From NCBI GenBank assembly GCA_047639615.1, contig JBLIOL010000029.1:1-25916 (forward strand): a stretch of DNA of 25,916 nt, written 5' to 3'. The first letter of the stretch is position 1, and each line of letters begins with the position of its first letter. The notes under the pieces were generated by a model that was not told the origin of the DNA, made no database searches, and was given only the letters and a program-made list of their open reading frames with translations. Source of the DNA: CAYWNK01 sp047639615. GTDB taxonomy: Bacteria; Planctomycetota; UBA1135; GCA-002686595. Both the position numbers and the translations under genes were made by a program. Shown one piece after another: positions 20,369-25,916 of this stretch.

Positions 20369-21940
20369 TCAACGACCGCCGAGTACGCGCGAGTAGCGGA
20401 AGTACACCTCGAGGCAGAGCACCATCAGTGCGGTGGAGTAGACGCGTCCGCCCGAGTAGCCCCAGGGGCCGATGGGGTCCCAGGATCCTCGCGCGTGGCC
20501 GTCCTGCCGCTGGGAGCCCAGTACGGCCGGCTTGAGCGCTCTGTTCCAACGATCCCAGTGCTTGCCGCCCATCTGGTACATGGCGTAGCTGCCGTAGTAC
20601 CAGTAGTACATGTCAGAGCCGAGGCCCTCTGGGTCCCACTCGGGCAGCTTGCGCAGCAGCAGGTCCGCGTGCTGTTTCATGGCCGGCGTGTCGTCGGGAT
20701 CTTGGCCCATGAAGAAGCGCAGCAGCAGGCCCACGGAGGTCATGGCCTCGCCGGTGTCCGTGGGGAAGTGTTCGTTGACGCCTGCGACGCGCGAGCTCTC
20801 CGAGCCCAGCTGGTCGTAGCCCACGCGGCCGTTGGCGGGGTCGGTGACCTGGTCGAGCCAGCCCAATGCGCCGGCGTAGGCCTCGCGGTCGACCTTGATG
20901 CCGCTCTCCTCCGCGGACTTCAGGGCGAAGACCATCCAGCCCGTGACCGAGGTGTCGTTGTCACCGACGGGCGGCACGTCGTAGCGCCAGGCGCCGTAGG
21001 GGTTGCGCGCTTTCTCGATGTAGCGGATGGCCTTGGTGCAGCTGCTCCGCAGGCTCGGCGAATGCGAGAAGTGGCTGGCCTCGGTCAGCGCTAGGCTGGC
21101 GATGGAGTGGTCGTAGAGGAAGGAGTGGCCGATGGCTTCGCCGATCAGACCGGTCTCATAGTCCTGCTGTTCCAGGAGCCAGCGCACTCCGAGCTGCACG
21201 GCGCGCTTGTGCTTGCCTTGCAAGGTGGTGCTCCCATCGCCGAGCAGTGCCAAGAGGCACAGCCCGGTGACGCCCACGTTCTGGTTCGCCTCGCCAGCAT
21301 CCTCGCAGTCACAACCGCTGGTTTTGTTCGAGTGGTTGTGCATGAAGCCGCCCACGTCCCAGTAGCCGGCGGGGGACTGGTGGTTCACGAGCCAGCGCAG
21401 TCCGTTCTCGAGAGCCTCGTGGGTGCCGCGCCCGCCCTTGCCGCCGCGGCCGTCGCCTTGGCCGAAGCGATGGCCGTACTTCCCGCCGGCGTTGCCGCCG
21501 ATGCCGATGAGGTTCAGGGTGCCCTCATCTTCGAACGGTGAATCGCTGAGGAGATCGGGATCGCCTGTGCTCTCCATGAAGTCATCCTCCGAGTGCACAT
21601 CGCTCTCGTCGGTGATCTCGGAGTCCTGAATCACCGGCTCATCCTCGGGCTCGTCTTCGCTCACCTCCTCGGGCTTCTCCTCAGGCGGGTCTACGAACTC
21701 GGTGGTCTCGGGGTGTTCGATGGAACTGATGATGATGACCTCCTCGGGCTCGTCGAACAGATTCCACGGGATCGCCGACAGCACCAAGAAGATCACGAGG
21801 TGTGCCGCCGCCGACAATCCAATCCACGGTGCGCGCGACAACCAATCGAAGAGCACATCGTTGAAGCTCTCCTCCTGTTCCCAAACCTTTGGCAGGCTCG
21901 ACGTGATGCAAATACCATTCGGATCCGAAAGTGCAGACAT
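20369..21940 (-). CDS. TonB-like membrane-anchored prenyltransferase/squalene-oxidase repeat protein (paralogue A)
   Basis: A 523-residue protein. A short cytoplasmic N terminus is followed by one transmembrane helix (about 38-60, APWIGLSAAAHLVIFLVLSA) with a Ser43-xxx-His47 spacing like the functional S-x3-H of TonB. An acidic Pro/Glu linker (about 70-125), a Gly-rich stretch (IGIGGNAGGKYGHRFG) and an alpha/alpha-toroid domain (from about 174) come next. Toroid features are a QW-type motif (QSPAGYW), a CDCEDAGEANQNVG loop (Cys210, Cys212), NPYGAWRYDVPP, DMYYWYYGSYAMYQMGG and GRVYSTALMVLCLEVYFRY. The DxDD of true squalene-hopene cyclases is not seen. The start at 21940 follows GGGAGAG by 3 nt; the open frame continues upstream but without family likeness. 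It is closely similar to the gene at 23566-25140. The function is unknown. Confidence 0.88.
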   Translation of the reverse strand: MSALSDPNGICITSSLPKVWEQEESFNDVLFDWLSRAPWIGLSAAAHLVIFLVLSAIPWNLFDEPEEVIIISSIEHPETTEFVDPPEEKPEEVSEDEPEDEPVIQDSEITDESDVHSEDDFMESTGDPDLLSDSPFEDEGTLNLIGIGGNAGGKYGHRFGQGDGRGGKGGRGTHEALENGLRWLVNHQSPAGYWDVGGFMHNHSNKTSGCDCEDAGEANQNVGVTGLCLLALLGDGSTTLQGKHKRAVQLGVRWLLEQQDYETGLIGEAIGHSFLYDHSIASLALTEASHFSHSPSLRSSCTKAIRYIEKARNPYGAWRYDVPPVGDNDTSVTGWMVFALKSAEESGIKVDREAYAGALGWLDQVTDPANGRVGYDQLGSESSRVAGVNEHFPTDTGEAMTSVGLLLRFFMGQDPDDTPAMKQHADLLLRKLPEWDPEGLGSDMYYWYYGSYAMYQMGGKHWDRWNRALKPAVLGSQRQDGHARGSWDPIGPWGYSGGRVYSTALMVLCLEVYFRYSRVLGGR

Positions 21941-21965
21941 GGACTCTCCCTTAGCTTGAGTCTGG

Positions 21966-21983
21966 CGCGAGCTCATTCTCGCG
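21966..21983. promoter_or_regulatory. Small inverted repeat in a divergent promoter region
   Basis: CGCGAG-CTCATT-CTCGCG is a perfect 6-bp inverted repeat in the 108-bp gap between paralogue A (minus) and the frameshifted secreted protein (plus). Its central position fits a shared operator or a leader hairpin; nothing further can be said from sequence. Confidence 0.35.
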
Positions 21984-22048
21984 TCGTACACACATGAACG
22001 CATCGTTGCAGGAAGCGGTTCATTCTGGATTTGAGTACTGTTGGCGGC

Positions 22049-22475
22049 ATGAGTTCGCCCTTGATATCGATCGCTGCCATCGCCCTGTTCACGCTGTCTC
22101 CTTCTGCGGCAGCGCAGGACGTCGTGCTGATTCACGTGCGCGTGGATAGAGATGACGGAAAGCCCATTCGGTTTCCGGAGCGCGGTGCTCAGTTCTCTCT
22201 TGAGGCCCGCGTGCAGGGCGAACTTGGTTGGCAGGTGCGTGGACGGGTGCAACTCAATGATGAGCACAAGCACGGAGTAGCCTGGTAGTGCTTCGCTGAA
22301 CTACGTCACCCCCTGGAGCCGCTTCCCCATGGACCAGAGCGTGGAGCAAATCGTCCCGGTCCCCAGCGGCGAGTACGAGCTGAACTTGCGCGGGGTTGGC
22401 ATCGCCGAGCTTCGTCAGCGGATCACTCTCGGATCAGAGCCCGTGACAAAGCTTACGCTCACACCCAAGAAGTAG
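22049..22475 (+). pseudogene. Secreted small protein gene broken by a +1 frameshift
   Basis: The first part (22049-22288) encodes a signal peptide (MSSPLISIAAIALFTLSPSA, then AAQ) and DVVLIHVRVDRDDGKPIRFP, ending at a TAG. The next frame is open from 22281 to a TAG at 22473-22475. It encodes SASLNYVTPWSRFPMDQSV and then VPSGEYELNLRGVGIAEL to a KK end, which is like the end of a beta-sandwich carboxypeptidase-regulatory or DUF-type domain. Joined across about 22278-22288 they give one plausible protein of about 142 residues. No slippery heptamer is visible, so a mutation or sequencing error is more likely than programmed frameshifting. It is divergent from paralogue A and converges on the methyltransferase gene. 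Confidence 0.65.
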
Positions 22476-22514
22476 GCGAGCCGAGGGGAACGGGCGAGGG
22501 TGCAGTGGCTAGGT

Positions 22515-23438
22515 CTAGCGCTTTCGAGCGATCAGCTGGAAGCAGGACTTTGAGTTGGGGAAGAAGCGATTCATGCGCTCTGTCAATTTTCCGCCAGTGG
22601 TCGGCAGGAATTCGCCCTGTACCAACGAGACCTCGAAGCCGTAGCGCTCTTGGAGCAGGCGCGCGAGCACGCTTGGCGAGTAGAAGAAGAGGTGATGCCA
22701 TGAGGCATAGTGCTTACCGCGGCGTGCCTTGAGCGACAGTCGTCCGGCCAGCGTCTTCAGGCGATTCGACAGTGAATCAATGTTTGGGCAGGCGATCCAA
22801 AGCAGCCCCGAGGGGGCCAGGAGTTCATGCGCCTTCTCCAGCCAAGCGCCCGGTTCCCGGGGGTGCTCCAGCACGTGATTCAGGTACATGCAATCGAATG
22901 GCTGGCCTTCGTTGTCGAAGTCGAGGAGGTCCGCATGTTGCACCACACAGCCTGTGCTCTCTGCGGTCGTCGCAGCCACGTCGCTGTCAATTTCAAGGCC
23001 CTCAGCTTGCCAGCCACGCTCTTTCGCTACGCATAGGTCGATGCCCGTGCCGCAGCCGACGGAGAGGAAGCGACCTGGGGCTGAAAAGCTCTCGAGCAAG
23101 CCGATGTTGTATGCATGGCACAGCTCACCCGACGACATCACACGCTTCCGTCGGTGCCTGCGCTTTCGCAGCCAGGACATCTTGCGCTCTTCGCCCTGCT
23201 GCAGAGGCGCTGTTAGGCCGTCGTAGGACGCGTACAGGGATCCTAGGGTCTCATCCGAGGGCTGAGGATTGAGGAACCTCACCTTGCAGGCATTGCAGCA
23301 ACTGATCTTCGCCCCGCGGTAGTCAAAGTCATAGGGCCGCAGGCTCAGGCTTCCACAGAGCGGACATGCGTCCAAGGCCTTGCCGGCCTCTGCGCGTTGG
23401 CTTGGAGATGTCTGCGTCATGTGCTGACCAGAGTACAT
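22515..23438 (-). CDS. SAM-dependent methyltransferase with N-terminal zinc ribbon
   Basis: About 307 residues. A CPLCG...CCNAC zinc ribbon at the N terminus is followed by VRFLNPQPSDETLGSLYASYDG, a leader found in many bacterial class I methyltransferases of cell-surface glycan and secondary-metabolite clusters. The Rossmann core has motif I FLSVGCGTGIDLC, the acidic EGLEIDSD, YLNHVLEHPREPGAWL and LLAPSGLLWIACPN. Near the end, HHLFFYSPSVLARLLQERYGF is typical of the Methyltransf_23 group. The frame is open to 23486, but that start lies inside the terminator of the upstream gene. ATG at 23438 (after GCGGGA) or 23420 are better. The substrate is unknown. Confidence 0.85.
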   Translation of the reverse strand: MYSGQHMTQTSPSQRAEAGKALDACPLCGSLSLRPYDFDYRGAKISCCNACKVRFLNPQPSDETLGSLYASYDGLTAPLQQGEERKMSWLRKRRHRRKRVMSSGELCHAYNIGLLESFSAPGRFLSVGCGTGIDLCVAKERGWQAEGLEIDSDVAATTAESTGCVVQHADLLDFDNEGQPFDCMYLNHVLEHPREPGAWLEKAHELLAPSGLLWIACPNIDSLSNRLKTLAGRLSLKARRGKHYASWHHLFFYSPSVLARLLQERYGFEVSLVQGEFLPTTGGKLTERMNRFFPNSKSCFQLIARKR

Positions 23439-23484
23439 AAGTCCCGCTGGTTCGAACCATGAGCAGGCGGGCAGCGGGAGGCAC

Positions 23485-23527
23485 AAAAAAGACGCCGCCC
23501 CGCGCGTGATGCGTGGGGCGGCGTCTT
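23485..23527 (-). terminator. Rho-independent terminator of paralogue B
   Basis: Read on the minus strand, AAGACGCCGCCCC and its complement form a 13-bp perfect stem. It is extended by four more pairs to a 5-nt loop and followed by six T (AAAAAA at 23485-23490 on the plus strand, partly within the stem). It lies 38 bp after the stop of the gene at 23566-25140 and is the only classical U-tract terminator in the window. Confidence 0.9.
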
Positions 23528-23565
23528 GTGGTGCCGAGTGCGGACTTAGAGTGTCTGCTTGCTGA

Positions 23566-25140
23566 CTAGCGCGCGCCGAGGACCTTGGCGTAGCGGAAGT
23601 ACACCTCGAGGCAGAGCACCATGAGCGCGGTGGAGTAGACGCGTCCGCCGGAGTAGCCCCAGGGGCCGACCGGGTCCCAGGAACCCTTCTGGTGGCCTTC
23701 GCGGCGCTGGGAGCTGAGCACGGCGGGCTTCATGGCTTTGTTCCACTTGTCCCAGTGCTTGCCGCCCATCTGGTACATGGCGTAGGAGCCGTAGTACCAG
23801 TAGTACATGTCACAACCGAAGCCCTTCGGGTCCCACTCGGGGAGGGTCTTGAGCATCAGGTCGGCGTGACGTTCCATCTCGGGCGTCTCGTCGGGGTCTT
23901 GGCCCATGAAGAAGCGCAGGAGCAGGCCCACAGCCGTCATGGCCTCGCCGCGGTCAGCCGGGAAGTGGTCGTTGACGCCGGCCACTCGGGAGCTTTCGGA
24001 GCCGACCACTTCGTAGCCCACTCGGGCGTTGCCGGGATCGGTGACCTCGTCGAGCCAACTCATGGCACCGGCGTAAGCTTCCTTGTCGACCTTGATCTTG
24101 CCCTCTTCCGCAGACTTGAGCGCGAAGATCATCCAGCCGGTGACCGAGGTGTCGTTCTCGCCCAGGGGCGGCACGTCGTAACGCCAAGCGCTGTACGGGT
24201 TGCGCGACTTCTCGATGTAACGGATGGCCTTGGTGGCGGTGGTTTTGAGGGTGGGGGACTTCGAGAAGAAGTACGCCTCCGTCAGGGCCAAGGTGGCGAT
24301 CGAGTGGTCGTAGACGAAGGAGTGACCGATGTCCTCACCGATCAGGCCAGTCTCGTAGTCCTGCTGGTCGCGCATCCACTTGATGCCGTTAGCCACGACC
24401 TTCTTGTAGAGGCCGTCGCGGGTGGTGTGGCCATCGCCAAGGAAGGCGAGCAGGCAGAGGCCGGTGATGCCGACGTCCTGGTTGGCTTCGCCGGAGTCCT
24501 CGCAGTCACAGGTGGCTTCCTCGTCCACCAGGTTGTGCATGTACTCGTCGACGTCCCAGTAGCCGTCGGGAGACTGGTGCTTCTTGAGCCACTCGAGGCC
24601 GTCCTTGAGGGCTTGCTCTGTACCGGAACCGCCAGCGGCGCGCAGGTTGCGGTTGCCGCCGAAGCGACCGCCGAACTTACCGCCAGCACCGCCACCGATA
24701 CCGATGACGCTGTTGAAGTCCGTGTTATCGAAGGGTGAGTCAGCGAACTGATCCGGGTCACCTTCAACCGACTCGAACTCCTCGTCCGTGTCGGTCTCGT
24801 TGTGGTCGGAGACCTCGAAGTCCTGGATGATGGGCTCCTCTTCGGTCTCCTCTTCCTCGATGGGCTCCTCTTCCTCTTCCGGCGGGTCCTCGAACTCGGT
24901 TTCCGGCGGCTGCTCGATCGAAGCGTTCAGGATGGTGTCCTTCTGCCTGTCGAACAGGTTCCACGGGATGGCCGAGATGATGAAGAAAATTACCGCGTGG
25001 GCCGCGGCGGACAGGGCCAGCCACGGAGCGCGCGAGATCCAGTCGTACAGGACGTCGTTGAAGGTTTCTTCGTTCTCCCAGGGCTTGGGGAGAGACGATT
25101 CGATCTGGATGCCTTCGTAGTCGGGATTGCTGCTGCTCAT
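23566..25140 (-). CDS. TonB-like membrane-anchored prenyltransferase/squalene-oxidase repeat protein (paralogue B)
   Basis: A 524-residue protein with the same domain order as the gene at 20369-21940. It has a transmembrane helix at about 38-60 with Ser44-xxx-His48 (LSAAAHAVIFFIISA) and an extremely acidic linker (about 78-130, PPEEEEEPIEEEETEEEP). IGIGGGAGGKFGGRFGG and the toroid domain (from about 174) follow. The toroid has QSPDGYW, CDCEDSGEANQDVG (Cys211, Cys213), RNPYSAWRYDVPP, DMYYWYYGSYAMYQMGGKHW and the conserved C terminus YSTALMVLCLEVYFRY. By eye the toroids of the two proteins are about three-quarters identical, while the linkers are much more diverged. No clear Shine-Dalgarno precedes the ATG. 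A U-tract terminator ends the unit, so it is probably monocistronic. Enzyme activity is unproven. Confidence 0.9.
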   Translation of the reverse strand: MSSSNPDYEGIQIESSLPKPWENEETFNDVLYDWISRAPWLALSAAAHAVIFFIISAIPWNLFDRQKDTILNASIEQPPETEFEDPPEEEEEPIEEEETEEEPIIQDFEVSDHNETDTDEEFESVEGDPDQFADSPFDNTDFNSVIGIGGGAGGKFGGRFGGNRNLRAAGGSGTEQALKDGLEWLKKHQSPDGYWDVDEYMHNLVDEEATCDCEDSGEANQDVGITGLCLLAFLGDGHTTRDGLYKKVVANGIKWMRDQQDYETGLIGEDIGHSFVYDHSIATLALTEAYFFSKSPTLKTTATKAIRYIEKSRNPYSAWRYDVPPLGENDTSVTGWMIFALKSAEEGKIKVDKEAYAGAMSWLDEVTDPGNARVGYEVVGSESSRVAGVNDHFPADRGEAMTAVGLLLRFFMGQDPDETPEMERHADLMLKTLPEWDPKGFGCDMYYWYYGSYAMYQMGGKHWDKWNKAMKPAVLSSQRREGHQKGSWDPVGPWGYSGGRVYSTALMVLCLEVYFRYAKVLGAR

Positions 25141-25390
25141 GGTCGTGTGCGGGGCGGTCCACCCGGAACCGGGAGGAGTGGGTGTCGGGCGGGCTGCCGT
25201 GCGGTTGACGAAACTGACTGGGAGAGAGCGGCGAAACGCTCTCAGGGTGGGGGTGGGCCTGGTCCTATGACCGGGCCCTGGTGGAGGGTGAACGGGCTTG
25301 GCCCGAACGGGTTCAGACTATATCCAGGTTCCCTATGGAAGACTACGGCAGCTTCGCTTACCCCTGACTTGCGGGGCATTTAATGGGCGT
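25141..25390. other. 250-bp intergenic region with hairpins upstream of paralogue B
   Basis: No gene is seen. Two hairpins are present: GAGAGCG/CGCTCTC (25224-25243, 7-bp stem) and GGGCCTGGTC/GACCGGGCCC (25255-25278, 10-bp stem with one wobble, CTAT loop). GAACGGG is directly repeated around 25288-25310. On the minus strand a TATAGT at about 25317-25322 could be the -10 of the paralogue B promoter, with no good -35. If so, the transcript would have a structured leader of about 170 nt. No known riboswitch class was recognised. Confidence 0.4.
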
Positions 25391-25916
25391 TTAGTACCCG
25401 TTATCTGCCCGGTATAGCCAGGCGGGCCTGGACATGAAGCGTGCCAGCTCGCGCGGCTCCACGTTCATGTTCCGCAGCAGCTCTTCCGTGGCCCGGCCCA
25501 GGCGCATTCTGGCGCGCTCAACCTTGATCCAATCGCGCACACTGGCCTGGACGGCGAGACTGCTGAAGGGCTCCGCGCTCTTGGCAGGAGTACGGCTGAC
25601 CAACTGGAAGATGAAGACCCCCCCCTCCTTCATGGACAGCATCGGGCGACTGATTTCGCCCTCGGATGCGCTCTTGGCGAAGGTCATCAGGAGGTCATTG
25701 CCGAAGTTGTCCTGAGAGGCGAGACGCACGCGCTCGAGGCTTCCCTCGAGCATATCGGCGCGGCCTCGCTCGCTGTAGGTCTTGACCAACTGGCTGAAGT
25801 CCTCGCCGTCCTCCATGACGAGCCGGCGCAGTTTGTCGGCGCGCTCGATGGCCTCGCGTTGGCTTGGATAGGAGGCCACCGCCAGGGCCAGAGCGCTGAG
25901 CTCCACCTTGGCCTCG
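25391..25916 (-). CDS. Parvulin-like peptidyl-prolyl isomerase, C-terminal part (5' truncated by window)
   Basis: The frame is open to the last base of the window, so the gene begins outside; about 174 codons and the TAA stop are visible. The pattern KLRRLVMEDGEDFSQLVKTYSE, then FAKSASEGEISRPMLS, then GGVFIFQLVSRTPA is the layout of the rotamase domain of SurA/PrsA-type periplasmic foldases. The usual 'GGxLG' turn is weak (DMLEGSLERV), so catalytic activity is uncertain. The C-terminal tail (ARFMSRPAWLYRADNGY) is short and aromatic. The upstream signal peptide and chaperone domain cannot be seen. Confidence 0.75.
   Translation of the reverse strand, partial: EAKVELSALALAVASYPSQREAIERADKLRRLVMEDGEDFSQLVKTYSERGRADMLEGSLERVRLASQDNFGNDLLMTFAKSASEGEISRPMLSMKEGGVFIFQLVSRTPAKSAEPFSSLAVQASVRDWIKVERARMRLGRATEELLRNMNVEPRELARFMSRPAWLYRADNGY

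Noticed and set aside
22278..22288. Programmed ribosomal frameshift in the secreted protein
   Set aside because: No slippery heptamer or clear downstream pseudoknot is visible; mutation or sequencing error is simpler.
23439..23486. Longest start of the methyltransferase
   Set aside because: It begins inside the rho-independent terminator of the upstream gene; ATGs at 23438 or 23420 are more reasonable.
23692..24738. 348-aa open frame on the plus strand, and a similar one at 20342-21541
   Set aside because: Both are mirror frames of the toroid paralogues and resemble each other only because the sense genes do.
20369..25140. Calling the two toroid proteins squalene-hopene cyclases
   Set aside because: The DxDD catalytic motif and most QW motifs are absent, and the TonB-like anchor with acidic linker does not belong to that enzyme.

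Overview
The window reads as a slice of a GC-rich, Gram-negative (diderm) chromosome, most likely from the Planctomycetota or a close relative. The diderm call rests on a beta-barrel porin and several Sec-type signal peptides. The lineage call rests mainly on two paralogous 'prenyltransferase/squalene-oxidase repeat' proteins with a TonB-like membrane anchor, a family I associate with planctomycetes, and on an EF-hand repeat protein. It is an inference without database support. Gene density is high, genes are often coupled by 1-4 nt overlaps, and GTG/TTG starts are common.

Layout. (1) 1-615: the end of a HEAT-like helical repeat protein, convergent with (2) a long minus-strand run from 7636 to 612. 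That run holds transketolase C-half, transketolase N-half, an S41 C-terminal processing protease, tsaD (tRNA t6A synthesis), larB (nickel-pincer cofactor), carA (carbamoyl phosphate) and an exonuclease III-family nuclease. (3) 7875-10103: a secreted protein with two EF-hands, four diverged ~88-residue repeats and a very basic tail. (4) 10107-11104: folE and a PTPS/QueD enzyme, overlapping by 4 nt. (5) 11329-12489: a small helical protein and an SDR oxidoreductase, converging on a 16-bp perfect hairpin. (6) 12573-13888: a polytopic membrane protein overlapped by a membrane protein with a split zinc-ribbon. Its stop codon lies inside a 167-bp MITE-like palindrome (13885-14051). (7) 14437-15477: a phosphate-selective-type porin followed by two hairpins. 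(8) Minus-strand run 18081-15630: def, ribF, tRNA-Phe(GAA), a DUF971 protein and arfB. (9) 18225-20275 plus strand: a TPR protein, rpsT and a small DUF1499-like protein preceded by a triplicated Shine-Dalgarno. This ends at an 89-bp near-perfect palindrome. (10) 20369-25140: two paralogous TonB-like/alpha-alpha-toroid proteins flanking a frameshifted secreted protein and a zinc-ribbon methyltransferase. (11) 25391-25916: the C-terminal part of a parvulin-like peptidyl-prolyl isomerase.

Most of the window is housekeeping: translation (arfB, def, rpsT, tsaD, tRNA-Phe), flavin and pterin cofactors, pyrimidine/arginine precursor supply and the pentose-phosphate pathway. The accessory or poorly described parts are the TonB-like toroid pair with the broken gene between them, the EF-hand repeat protein, the membrane/zinc-ribbon gene pair and the palindromic element. 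I found no CRISPR array, no transposase gene, no rRNA and no phage module.
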